A stretch of 64,000 nt of DNA from positions 2,733,501-2,797,500 of the forward strand of contig NC_007722.1 in NCBI RefSeq assembly GCF_000013005.1. The letters are read 5' to 3'. Of the stretch, positions 36,424-44,537 are shown piece by piece. The position numbers and the translations under genes were made by a program. The stretch is from Erythrobacter litoralis HTCC2594 (GTDB lineage: Bacteria; Pseudomonadota; Alphaproteobacteria; Sphingomonadales; Sphingomonadaceae). Position 1 is the stretch's first letter. Each line of letters starts with the position of its first letter. The notes beneath the pieces were generated by a model. It saw only the letters and a program-made list of their open reading frames with translations. It did not search any database and was not told the DNA's origin.

Positions 36424-36853
36424 GGCCGAATTCGCGGTGGCGTTGGTTGCCGACGAAAGCGAATCTCTCGATCCCCGCATCCTTGATCAGCGCAATGGTC
36501 TTGGCCGACCGGTCGTAGCTGGCGTTGGCGTCGGGTTCGAACCGCACCACCGGCTGGTCGGCCATGGCAGCCGCGCCGGCGAGCTGCCGGCCGAGGGCAT
36601 CGCGTGTCATGCGGGTGCCGTTCCAGTAGAGGGCATCGTCGGCATCGATGGTCACGGAATTCTGCGCGAGGATTGGCCCGGGCGTGCCCTGGCCCGGCAG
36701 CGGCATGTCGAGACTGTGGAATTTCACCGGGATCGCGAGCATCAGCATGATCAGCAGCACCAGCAGGACGTCGATGAACGGCGTCATGTTCATTTCACCG
36801 GTGGTCGGGGGCGGGCGGAAATACCGGCTCGGGTTTCGGACGGTTTTGGGCAT
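36413..36853 (-). CDS. exbD: ExbD/TolR-family biopolymer transport protein
   Basis: 146 residues. A short cytoplasmic tail precedes one membrane helix, NMTPFIDVLLVLLIMLMLAI, containing the essential Asp. The periplasmic domain contains VTIDADDALYWNGTRM and ends in AFVGNQRHREFG. Preceded by GGGAG close to the ATG. A terminator-like hairpin separates it from the upstream exbD, so it and the degenerate copy may have their own promoter. Third exbD of the cluster. Confidence 0.88.
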   Translation of the reverse strand: MPKTVRNPSRYFRPPPTTGEMNMTPFIDVLLVLLIMLMLAIPVKFHSLDMPLPGQGTPGPILAQNSVTIDADDALYWNGTRMTRDALGRQLAGAAAMADQPVVRFEPDANASYDRSAKTIALIKDAGIERFAFVGNQRHREFGRAP

Positions 36854-36970
36854 CGCATCTCTCCCTTCAAGAAAAGAGATACCATAACATCACCTTATCG
36901 CCAAGCGCAGGATGTATGGCGGATTGCGTAGAGAGTTCGCACGCGCTGGCGCATGTCTCGCATGCCCAGC

Positions 36971-37004
36971 AAAAAAAAGGGGCGGATCGCTCCGCCCCTT
37001 TCTG
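36971..37004 (-). terminator. Rho-independent terminator between exbD copies
   Basis: On the minus strand, AAAGGGGCGGA pairs with TCCGCCCCTTT around a four-base loop, and the T tract reaches eight residues. This is a textbook terminator directly after the second exbD and splits the cluster in two transcripts. Confidence 0.85.
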
Positions 37005-37026
37005 CATCTGTTTGGGTGTGGCCGGC

Positions 37027-37491
37027 TTACTGCTGGCCACCCGCCGGTGCGCTGGGCGACTTGCCGAACACGCGGTATTGCTCGTTGCCGACGAAGCCGA
37101 ACTTGGTCACGCCCGAACTCTTGATCACGTTCAGTACGCGCGCCGAGAGATCGTAGCTCGCCTGCGCTTCGGGTTCGAACTGGAGCTCCGGCTCGGGCAC
37201 GATGTCCCGGGTGAGCTGCAGGTTGCGAACCAGTTCGCTCTGGTCGATGCCTTCACCGTTCCAGAGGATCTCGCCGGTCTGCGTGAGGACGATCTTGTTC
37301 TTGATCGGATCGATCATGTCCTCGGGCGGGGGGTTGGGGTTCGGTTGCGGCAGGTCGATATTGACCGAGTGGGTCGCGACCGGGATGGTGATGATGAACA
37401 TGATGAGGAGCACGAGCAGGACGTCGATCAACGGCGTCATGTTCATGTCCAGCATCGGGCTGCCATCGTCCTTACCACCTGACATTGCCAT
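37027..37491 (-). CDS. exbD: ExbD/TolR-family biopolymer transport protein
   Basis: 154 residues with membrane helix NMTPLIDVLLVLLIMFIITI carrying the conserved Asp, then a periplasmic domain with IVLTQTGEILWNGEGIDQSE and GFVGNEQYRVFG. It is the closest relative of the third copy downstream. With ExbB it forms the proton-driven motor of TonB. Followed at once by a strong terminator. Confidence 0.92.
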   Translation of the reverse strand: MAMSGGKDDGSPMLDMNMTPLIDVLLVLLIMFIITIPVATHSVNIDLPQPNPNPPPEDMIDPIKNKIVLTQTGEILWNGEGIDQSELVRNLQLTRDIVPEPELQFEPEAQASYDLSARVLNVIKSSGVTKFGFVGNEQYRVFGKSPSAPAGGQQ

Positions 37492-37523
37492 GGTCGGTTA
37501 CTCCTGTGTTTCTCTGTTCCCGA

Positions 37524-38054
37524 TCAACCGTTGGGGTCGACCGGGTTGGAGATGAAGCCGACGGTCGGGTAGCCCGCCGCCTGCACATTGTAGATCGTTC
37601 CCGCAACGCAGCGCCACGGCGCGTTGACATCGCCGCGGATATGCACCTGCGGGATGAGCTCGGGATCTTCCATGATCGCTTCCGGGCCACCGGCACGGGT
37701 AACGATCGCGTCGAGGCGTTCGAAGGCCTGGTCGTAGAGTTCTTCAGACGACACCGGTGTGATGTTGTTGAAGTAGACCCGGCATTCGCCTTCGCGTGCG
37801 GCACCTTCGAAGCCCGGTTCGCCGGCGCTACGGCCGGATTGATCGGTGGTGCTTACCGTGAGCAGCAGGTTCTCGACCTTGTCCTTCGATTCGACCGATT
37901 CCATCACTGGAATTTCGAGCCGCTCGATGGTCTGGATCGCAACCGGGACCGCGATGAGGAAGATGATCAGGAGTACCAGCATCACGTCCACCAGCGGGGT
38001 GGTGTTGATGTCGGACATCGGCGTTGAGCCGCCGCCTCCCGTAGAAATTGCCAT
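37524..38054 (-). CDS. exbD: ExbD/TolR-family biopolymer transport protein
   Basis: 176 residues. Membrane helix INTTPLVDVMLVLLIIFLIA retains the Asp. The periplasmic region is longer than in its neighbours, has two cysteines (GECRVYFNN, PWRCVAGT), and ends GYPTVGFISNPVDPNG. First of the tandem exbD genes after exbB, with the normal operon spacing. Different periplasmic sequences of the copies suggest different partners. Confidence 0.92.
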   Translation of the reverse strand: MAISTGGGGSTPMSDINTTPLVDVMLVLLIIFLIAVPVAIQTIERLEIPVMESVESKDKVENLLLTVSTTDQSGRSAGEPGFEGAAREGECRVYFNNITPVSSEELYDQAFERLDAIVTRAGGPEAIMEDPELIPQVHIRGDVNAPWRCVAGTIYNVQAAGYPTVGFISNPVDPNG

Positions 38055-38135
38055 GACTACATCCTATCCGTCAGTGGTCGTGTCTCGTCGATGAACGGGC
38101 GGACGACCATGGGGCCGTCCGCCCGGTTCTATCGC

Positions 38136-38927
38136 TTACTTCTTGACCGGTGCGCCACCGGCGGTCGTCGCCGGCTTGGCAGCCGGCTTCGGCGCGGTCT
38201 TGGCGGGCGCAGCGGTTGCCACGACCGGCTTCACCTGGCCGTTCGAGCCGATGTAGGCGAGAACGTCGGTCGAAAAACCGGTCAGCAGTTCGGCAATGCG
38301 GCGATTGCGGCTTTGCAGCCAGTTGTAGGCGAGCACCGCCGGGACCGCGACGAGCAGGCCAATGGCGGTCATGATCAGCGCCTCACCCACCGGGCCGGCG
38401 ACCTTGTCGATCGATGCCGAGCCGGCAAGACCGATGTTGATCAGGGCGCGGTAGATACCGATCACGGTACCGAGCAGGCCGATAAACGGCGCGGTTGCAC
38501 CGACCGATGCGAGGAACGGCAGGCCACCGGCCAGCTTCGCATTGATCGAGTCTTCCGACGCCTGCAGCGAACCGTGCAGGTAATCGTGCGCTTCGCGCTG
38601 GTCGGCCATCTTGCCGTGATCTTCGTCGGCCTTCATGGCGTCGTCGACGATCTGGCGCCATGCGCTGTTCTTGTCCAGTTTGGTCGCGCCGTCCTTGAGG
38701 GTCGGAGCCTTCCAGAAGCTGGTGCGCACGCCCTTGTACTGCTTCATGATCTTGTTCTGCTCGAGCAGCTTGGTGATCAGGATGTAGAACGAGCCGATCG
38801 ACATGATCACAAGCACGCCGAAGATGAACCAGGCGATCGCGCCGCCCTGTTCCATGGCTTCCCAGAAGCCAAACTGCGTAGCGGGAGCAGCTTCTCCGGC
38901 CCCTGCGGTAAGAAGTTCGATAATCAT
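38136..38927 (-). CDS. exbB: ExbB/TolQ/MotA-family proton channel protein
   Basis: 263 residues with three membrane segments near 25-47, 140-165 and 185-207 and the characteristic FLASVGATAPFIGLLGTVIG. A proline/alanine/lysine-rich tail of about 30 residues ends the protein. It is the stator subunit of the TonB energising complex in the inner membrane. Lies 37 bases after tonB and 81 before the first exbD. Confidence 0.93.
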   Translation of the reverse strand: MIIELLTAGAGEAAPATQFGFWEAMEQGGAIAWFIFGVLVIMSIGSFYILITKLLEQNKIMKQYKGVRTSFWKAPTLKDGATKLDKNSAWRQIVDDAMKADEDHGKMADQREAHDYLHGSLQASEDSINAKLAGGLPFLASVGATAPFIGLLGTVIGIYRALINIGLAGSASIDKVAGPVGEALIMTAIGLLVAVPAVLAYNWLQSRNRRIAELLTGFSTDVLAYIGSNGQVKPVVATAAPAKTAPKPAAKPATTAGGAPVKK

Positions 38928-38964
38928 TTGCGAGTCCTCTCAGAAAAGGATGAGTTCAAAGGGT

Positions 38965-39642
38965 TTATTCGGGCAGCTGCCAGCGGACCGATTGCGTGTA
39001 GGTGCCAGCCACTTCGTTGCCGCTACCATCGGTAGCCGGACGGAAGCGCGCGCGGCGTTCCATGTTGCGGCATGTCGCCTCGTCGAGCTGCGAGTGTCCG
39101 CTGGAACGGGCAATCCGGCATCCGGTCACGCGGCCACTGGCATCGACGCTGAGCGCCACGGTGGTGACACCTTCCTGTTCCTCGCGAATGGAGCGCGAGG
39201 GATAGTCGTTCGTCGTCACCCAGCGGCCGGGGTTGCCCCGCGGTTCGGGATCCTTCGGCGTGAAGCGCGGCGGCGGCGGCGGCGGCGGAGCCGGCGGTGC
39301 CACGGGCGCGGCCGGCGGAATCCGCAGGGCCGGCGGTGACGGCGGCGGAATCGTCGGCTGGGTCCTGATCGGTGGCGGGGCCGGCGCGATATTGATCGGC
39401 GGCGGCGGCGCTACCGGAGGCGGCGGTGCCGTCTCGGGCATTTCTTCGGGCGGGGGTGGCGGCTCTTCTTCGGGCGGCGGCGGTTCCTCGATATCGACTG
39501 TCGTTACCCGTTCGACGACCGCAACGGCCGCTTTGTAGGCAAGACCCGAAATCAGAACGTAGCCGATTACAACGTGAATAAGAGCAACGAGGATGATGGC
39601 AACAATTCGGTTGCCGCTCATCTGTTGGTCAGCGTAGGCCAT
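38965..39642 (-). CDS. tonB: TonB energy transducer
   Basis: 225 residues. A short cytoplasmic part precedes one membrane helix near residues 12-32, a proline-rich spacer from about 50 to 130 (runs of PPPP with Glu and Ala), and a C-terminal TonB domain (TTVALSVDASGRVTGCRIAR, then RRARFRPATDGSG). It spans the periplasm and transmits inner-membrane energy to TonB-dependent receptors. First gene of the tonB-exbB-exbD-exbD run. The 266 bases upstream, shared with a divergent gene, hold no promoter I can recognise. Confidence 0.92.
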   Translation of the reverse strand: MAYADQQMSGNRIVAIILVALIHVVIGYVLISGLAYKAAVAVVERVTTVDIEEPPPPEEEPPPPPEEMPETAPPPPVAPPPPINIAPAPPPIRTQPTIPPPSPPALRIPPAAPVAPPAPPPPPPPRFTPKDPEPRGNPGRWVTTNDYPSRSIREEQEGVTTVALSVDASGRVTGCRIARSSGHSQLDEATCRNMERRARFRPATDGSGNEVAGTYTQSVRWQLPE

Positions 39643-39908
39643 GCAGTCGCATCACTCCGTCTGCGCCGGTTAGTCCGGCTTCTATGCCCGGTTAACCCAG
39701 GCGGCGATCCATCGTTCCATCGCAGGTGAGCAGCGAAGAGTCGAATCGTCGTTGCGAATGCCGCGCGATGCCCACCAGACAGAACTGTTCCGGGATCTTC
39801 ATTTCTCTCCAGCCCCCGGAAGGCAGACCCTTAGCTATTGTCCACAGCCCGCGCAAACGCTTTATCGGTTAAGGAGAAATTCACGGCGGTTAGGCTGGAG
39901 GGAACGGA

Positions 39909-40808
39909 ATGACATTGGCACCTCACGATAAAGCGCGAATCTCCGCCGTTCATGGCAGCCTGCGCGCGATTCGCATCTGCATCCTGCTAGCCATGCTGGC
40001 CCTCGCCTGCGTGTGGGTGAGGCCGCTTGCCGCGCAAGATGGCCCCGCGTCGGCGCCCAGCTGGGCCGACCTCGCCGACCTCGCCGATGCGTCGCAACTG
40101 GTGGTGCGGGCCGAAGTAAAGAAGCAGGCCGAGCTGAAACCGGAACGGGCAGTGGGCGTCGCGCCCGGTTATACCCGCCTCTACATCGAGGCCGAGACGA
40201 TCGCGCTGATTTCCGGCTCGGTCCCGGTCGGCGAGAAGCTGCGCTACCTTGTCGATGTCCCGCTCGATGAACGGGGCCGGGCGCCCAAGCTGAGGAAGAG
40301 CGAAGTCCTGCTGTTCGCGCGGGCGGTGCCGTCGCGGCCGGGCGAAATCCAGCTGGTGGCTCGCGATGCGCAACTGCCGTGGAGCCAGCAGCTCGAAGAC
40401 CGCCTGCGCCCGATCCTGGTAGCGCTGGCGGCGCCCGATGCCGCGCCTGCCGTGGGCGGGGTGCGCGATGCCCTGTCGGTCGAAGGCAATCTCAGCGGCG
40501 AATCGGAAACGCAAATCTTCCTGCAGACGGCGACGGGCGATCCGGTCTCGATGAGCGTCGTGCGGCGGCCCGGGATGCGTCCGGTGTGGGGTGTGTCCTA
40601 CTCCGAAATCGTCGATCAGGCCGTGCAGGCGCCGACCCCGCAGACGCTCGGCTGGTACCGCCTTGCCTGCTTCCTGCCGCAGACGCTGCCCGGCGGCGCC
40701 AACCTGTCGACCGACCCGGCCGGGCGCGCGATGGCGGCGCGGGATTATGCTTTCGTGATCGAGCAGCTGGGTCCGTGCCAGCGGACCCGCACCCCGCCAC
40801 GCGGCTAG
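39909..40808 (+). CDS. Exported protein of unknown function
   Basis: 299 residues with a late N-terminal signal or anchor (residues 21-42, RICILLAMLALACVWVRPLA then AQDG). No known domain is recognised. Visible features are a segment with IYTRLYIEA-like beta pattern (GYTRLYIEAETIALISGSVP), a region with PLDERGRAPKLRKSEVLLFAR, and a C-terminal Cys pair (LACFLPQTLP, LGPCQRT). GGAGGGA before the ATG supports the start. Its stop lies in a 20-base sequence repeated just before the next gene. Confidence 0.7.
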   Translation: MTLAPHDKARISAVHGSLRAIRICILLAMLALACVWVRPLAAQDGPASAPSWADLADLADASQLVVRAEVKKQAELKPERAVGVAPGYTRLYIEAETIALISGSVPVGEKLRYLVDVPLDERGRAPKLRKSEVLLFARAVPSRPGEIQLVARDAQLPWSQQLEDRLRPILVALAAPDAAPAVGGVRDALSVEGNLSGESETQIFLQTATGDPVSMSVVRRPGMRPVWGVSYSEIVDQAVQAPTPQTLGWYRLACFLPQTLPGGANLSTDPAGRAMAARDYAFVIEQLGPCQRTRTPPRG

Positions 40809-40953
40809 GGCCGCGCACCTTGTGGCCCGCGGTTAGCTCCGCGCAGCTAATGCGGTATCGCCGCGTCGGCCTGCGCCGTTTTTAGGCAGGCTAGCGCGAC
40901 AACAAGATTATGTGGTTCCCAGCAGAGCGGCAGCGCGGCTAGAGCCACGCACC
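40800..40953 (+). repeat. Near-identical 20-base direct repeats flanking a 114-base spacer
   Basis: CGCGGCTAGGGCCGCGCACC recurs 134 bases later as CGCGGCTAGAGCCACGCACC, 18 of 20 bases identical. The first copy includes the stop of the preceding gene and the second ends just before the thioesterase ATG. The spacer has no open frame or clear hairpin. Probably a small local duplication. Confidence 0.5.
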
Positions 40954-41391
40954 ATGACCGAACCATTCCGCCACCGCCTGCACGTCCGCTATGCCGAAAC
41001 CGACCCGCAAGGCGTCGTCTTCAATTCGCGCTACCTCGAATATGCCGACGTGCTGGTGACCGAATATTGGGAGTCGGTCGGGCTCGGCTTCACCGGCGAA
41101 GACGCGCTGGAATTCCATGTCGCACAGGCCAATGTCGGTTTCGTCAAGCCGATCCGCTTGCGCGAATGGATCGAAGGTCGTGCTGTCACGACGAAGATCG
41201 GCAATTCCTCCATGGCGCAGCGGATCGAGCTTCACGGCGAGGAGGGCGAAGACGACCTGCGCGCGGTGATCGAACTGGTGCAGGTCCATGTCGATCTCGC
41301 GACCGGCAAGCCGCAGCGCATACCCGACAGCGTGCGCGCGATGTTCGCCGGCTCGATCGAGGCTCACGCCGACGAGGCGTCGCCAGCATGA
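40954..41391 (+). CDS. Acyl-CoA thioesterase, 4HBT hotdog family
   Basis: 145 residues with the hotdog-thioesterase N terminus LHVRYAETDPQGVVFNSRYLEY, with the catalytic Asp in ETDPQG. YbgC-like proteins of this size hydrolyse short acyl-CoAs or act with the Tol system. The ATG sits 3 bases after the second 20-base repeat. The stop overlaps the hom start (ATGA), so the two are translationally coupled, although no functional link is obvious. Confidence 0.88.
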   Translation: MTEPFRHRLHVRYAETDPQGVVFNSRYLEYADVLVTEYWESVGLGFTGEDALEFHVAQANVGFVKPIRLREWIEGRAVTTKIGNSSMAQRIELHGEEGEDDLRAVIELVQVHVDLATGKPQRIPDSVRAMFAGSIEAHADEASPA

Positions 41392-42704
41392 GCGGAACGA
41401 AAGCGCCCCTGCGGCTGGCCATAGCGGGCCTTGGCACGGTCGGGGCGGGCGTGCTGCGCCTCCTCACGGAGAACCGCGACCTCATCGAAGCGCGCGCCGG
41501 CCGCGCGATCGCAGTGACCGCCGTCAGCGCGCGCGACCGGTCGCGCGATCGCGGCGTCGACCTGTCCGCCTATGCCTGGCACGACGATATGGCCGAGCTG
41601 GCCGCGCGCGACGATATCGATGTCGTGGTCGAACTGGTCGGGGGCGCGGACGGCCCGGCGCTGGCGCTCGCGCGGCAGGCGCTCGGTGCGGGCAAGGGCT
41701 TCGTGACGGCCAACAAGGCGATGATTGCGCATCACGGGCAGGAACTGGCGCAGGCAGCGGAGGAGCACGGCGCGGCTCTGCGGTTCGAGGCTGCCGTGGC
41801 CGGCGGGATACCCGTGCTCAAGGGAGTGCGCGAAGGCGCGGCGGCCAACGCCATCGACCGGGTCTATGGCATCCTCAACGGCACCTGCAATTACATCCTG
41901 ACCGCGATGGAAAGCACCGGCGCGGATTTCGGCGAGACACTGGCCGAAGCGCAGGCAAAGGGCTTTGCCGAAGCCGATCCGGCGTTCGACATCGACGGGG
42001 TCGACGCCGCGCACAAGCTGGCAATCCTTGCCGCGCTGTCCTTCGGGGCGGAGATCGACTTCGGCAGCGTCGAGATCGAAGGCATTCGCCGGGTCTGCGC
42101 CGCCGACATCGCGCAGGCCGATGCGCTGGGCTATGTCGTGCGGCTGATCGGGGTGGCCGATATCGAGCAGAGCGAGAATGGCCCGCGGCTGCTGCAGCGG
42201 GTGCGCCCCTGCCTCGTCGCCAAGGACCATCCGCTGGCACCGATCGACGGGCCGACCAATGCGGTCGTCGCCGAGGGCAATTTCTCCGGTCGGCTGCTGT
42301 TCCAGGGCGCGGGCGCGGGCGACGGGCCGACGGCGAGCGCGGTCGTCGCCGACCTGATCGACTTGGCGCGCGGCGATACCGGCGCGCCGTTCTCCGTTCC
42401 TGCGGCCCAGCTGGTCGCTATGCCCAAGGCGGATTCGGGCGCGCGCGAAAGCCGCTCCTACATCCGCTTCATGGTCGCCGACCGGCCGGGCGTGCTGGCG
42501 GAGATTACTGCCGCGATGCGCGATGCCGGGGTCTCGATCCAGAGCCTGATTCAGGAAGGCGAGGCGAATGGCACGGAAGGCGTGCTGGTGGCGATGGTCA
42601 CGCATACCGGCCCGGTGCGCTGCGTGCGCGATGCGGTGGCGATGCTCGAAGGCTCGGAAAGCCTGGTCGACGAACCACTGGTCATGCCGATCCTGCGCAG
42701 CTAG
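41388..42704 (+). CDS. hom: Homoserine dehydrogenase
   Basis: 438 residues. Reduces aspartate semialdehyde to homoserine for threonine and methionine synthesis. The NAD(P) loop GLGTVGAGVLRLL is at the N terminus. The catalytic domain shows TANKAMIAHHG, GILNGTCNYILTAM and EADPAFDIDGVDAAHKLAIL. A C-terminal ACT domain (FMVADRPGVLAEITAAMRDA) indicates allosteric control, likely by threonine. ATG overlaps the thioesterase stop. Confidence 0.97.
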   Translation: MSGTKAPLRLAIAGLGTVGAGVLRLLTENRDLIEARAGRAIAVTAVSARDRSRDRGVDLSAYAWHDDMAELAARDDIDVVVELVGGADGPALALARQALGAGKGFVTANKAMIAHHGQELAQAAEEHGAALRFEAAVAGGIPVLKGVREGAAANAIDRVYGILNGTCNYILTAMESTGADFGETLAEAQAKGFAEADPAFDIDGVDAAHKLAILAALSFGAEIDFGSVEIEGIRRVCAADIAQADALGYVVRLIGVADIEQSENGPRLLQRVRPCLVAKDHPLAPIDGPTNAVVAEGNFSGRLLFQGAGAGDGPTASAVVADLIDLARGDTGAPFSVPAAQLVAMPKADSGARESRSYIRFMVADRPGVLAEITAAMRDAGVSIQSLIQEGEANGTEGVLVAMVTHTGPVRCVRDAVAMLEGSESLVDEPLVMPILRS

Positions 42705-42710
42705 CGGCGC

Positions 42711-43163
42711 TCAGCCGGCAGGCTTTTCGCCCTTGGCGATCTTGTCGGCATCGGAGCCGGGTGGCGCTTCGGGTAGAGCAGTGATGTCGAAAATATATGC
42801 GGGTGGCGGCGGGCAGGTCAGGCCCTTGACGCAGCCGCTCGCCGTTGCCTTGCCCTTGAAGATGCCAGGCCCGGCAACATCGGGTGGTTCGTAATCCCAC
42901 TTGAGATTGCTGTTGTCGCCCCGGTCGAGCCTCGACGGCACGCGGAACTGCGATTGCTCCTCCAGCGCTGCGCAGACCACGATCTCGTCGCCGACCGGAT
43001 CGTCGCAATCGGCGGAGACTTCGGGCTCCGGCTCAGGGGGGCCATAAAGCTCGCGATAGTCTTCGAAAGCCTCCTCGGCGGTGACCTGCCGGTCGGTTCG
43101 ATCCTGCGCGAGTGCGGCCGGAGCGAGCGCAAATGCGCTTATCACAACCCCCAGTCTCGACAA
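42711..43163 (-). CDS. Secreted protein with C-x(n)-GDEIVVC motif, unknown function
   Basis: 150 residues from a TTG start, chosen because GGGAG lies seven bases upstream and the result is a neat signal peptide (SRLGVVISAFALAPAALAQ). An upstream ATG would overlap the divergent glpX start. The mature part has an acidic/proline stretch and CDDPVGDEIVVCA. I recall similar C...DEIVVC secreted proteins in Sphingomonadales; function unknown. It sits tail-to-tail with hom, six bases apart. Confidence 0.65.
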   Translation of the reverse strand: MSRLGVVISAFALAPAALAQDRTDRQVTAEEAFEDYRELYGPPEPEPEVSADCDDPVGDEIVVCAALEEQSQFRVPSRLDRGDNSNLKWDYEPPDVAGPGIFKGKATASGCVKGLTCPPPPAYIFDITALPEAPPGSDADKIAKGEKPAG

Positions 43164-43218
43164 CGCCACACTCCCGCTATAGGCGGCGGCCAAACGCACC
43201 AGAGGGACTGAATTCACC

Positions 43219-44232
43219 ATGAACACCGCCACCGGCTCCGCCACCACGACCAAAGCCAGCTCGGTCCTCGACCGGGTGCTGGTTCTGGAAATGGTCCGCG
43301 TCACCGAAGCCGCCGCGATCGCCGCGTCCTCGCTGATCGGGCGCGGCGACGAGAAGGCCGCCGATGCCGCCGCGGTCGAGGCTATGCGCAAGGCGTTCGA
43401 TGAGCTCTACATGGACGGCACGGTGGTGATCGGCGAGGGCGAGCGCGACGAAGCGCCGATGCTCTATATCGGCGAGAAGGTCGGCGGCGCGCCCGGTAAA
43501 GGCCCCAAGATCGACATCGCGCTCGACCCGCTCGAAGGCACCACCATCACCGCCAAGGCCGGGCCCAACGCGCTCGCCGTGCTGGCAGCGGCGGAGGAAG
43601 GCTGCCTGCTCAACGCGCCCGACACCTATATGGACAAGCTGGCGGTCGGCCCCGGCTATCCCGAGGGCATCATCGACCTGGCCAAATCGCCGACCGACAA
43701 CGTCAAGGCCGTCGCCGAAGCCAAGGGTGTCGAGCCCTCCGACATCATCGTCTGCGTGCTCGACCGCCCGCGCCATGCCGACCTGATCGCAGAGCTGCGT
43801 TCGCTCGGCTGCGGCGTGGTGCTAATCGGCGATGGCGATGTCGCCGGCGTGATCGCGGTGACCGACGAAGACACCACGATCGACATGTATATGGGCCAGG
43901 GTGGCGCGCCCGAAGGCGTGCTGGCGGCAGCGGCGCTGCGCTGTGTCGGCGGCCAGTTCAACGGGCGGCTGGTGTTCCGCAACGACGACGAGAAGGCCCG
44001 CGCCCGCAAATGGGGCATCCCCGACGCGGATTTCGATCGCATCTACACCCTGGAAGAGCTGGCCAAGGGCGACTGCATCTTCGCCGCCACCGGCGTCACT
44101 TCCGGCTCGCTGCTCGACGGCGTCAAGCGCAAACGCGGCGTTGGCGGCGCGCGGGTGATGACGACCGAAAGCGTGGTGATGCGGGCCAGCAGCGGCACCG
44201 TCCGCTGGATCCGGGGCGAGCACCGGATCTGA
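43219..44232 (+). CDS. glpX: Class II fructose-1,6-bisphosphatase
   Basis: 337 residues. Removes the 1-phosphate of fructose bisphosphate in gluconeogenesis. Family landmarks are IGEGERDEAPMLYIGEKVG and the metal-binding LDPLEGTTITAKAGPNALAV. The C terminus ends MRASSGTVRWIRGEHRI. Divergent from the small secreted-protein gene. Nearby hom is a usual neighbour in this group of bacteria. Confidence 0.96.
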   Translation: MNTATGSATTTKASSVLDRVLVLEMVRVTEAAAIAASSLIGRGDEKAADAAAVEAMRKAFDELYMDGTVVIGEGERDEAPMLYIGEKVGGAPGKGPKIDIALDPLEGTTITAKAGPNALAVLAAAEEGCLLNAPDTYMDKLAVGPGYPEGIIDLAKSPTDNVKAVAEAKGVEPSDIIVCVLDRPRHADLIAELRSLGCGVVLIGDGDVAGVIAVTDEDTTIDMYMGQGGAPEGVLAAAALRCVGGQFNGRLVFRNDDEKARARKWGIPDADFDRIYTLEELAKGDCIFAATGVTSGSLLDGVKRKRGVGGARVMTTESVVMRASSGTVRWIRGEHRI

Positions 44233-44239
44233 AGGTCTC

Positions 44240-44413
44240 GGATCCTCCCCGCTTTTGACCCAGTCACAAGTGGGGAGGGGGACCGCCAGACCGAAGGGCT
44301 GGTGGTGAAGGGGCGTAGCGCTCCGCGAGCGTCTTTCTTACGCCCCTCCGTCAGCCGCCTACGGCGTCTGCCACCTCCCCATTTGGCCCCTTCGGGCGAA
44401 ACGGGGAGGATCC
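44240..44413. repeat. Nested palindromic element between glpX and prs
   Basis: Perfect 12-base outer arms GGATCCTCCCCG and CGGGGAGGATCC enclose 150 bases with further internal stems, the best being AGGGGCGTA / TACGCCCCT around a 21-base centre. The whole could fold as one long branched hairpin. This fills more than half of the 305-base gap. The remaining 120 bases before prs show no gene. Style matches repeat elements known from related genomes; copy number unverified. Confidence 0.7.
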
Positions 44414-44537
44414 CAAGGTTGCCCGCAAAAGCCGGGAGCAACCGCCACACCCCATGTTGCGTTTCGATGACGCGCGTCTAAGCCGAAAGCGACCGGGATC
44501 GCGCGTCGATTCGCACCAGAACTGGGGACCAGCACAC

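Noticed and set aside
39240..39500. GGC/GGT-rich repeats resembling a microsatellite
   Set aside because: They are the codons of the proline-rich spacer of TonB, read on the other strand.
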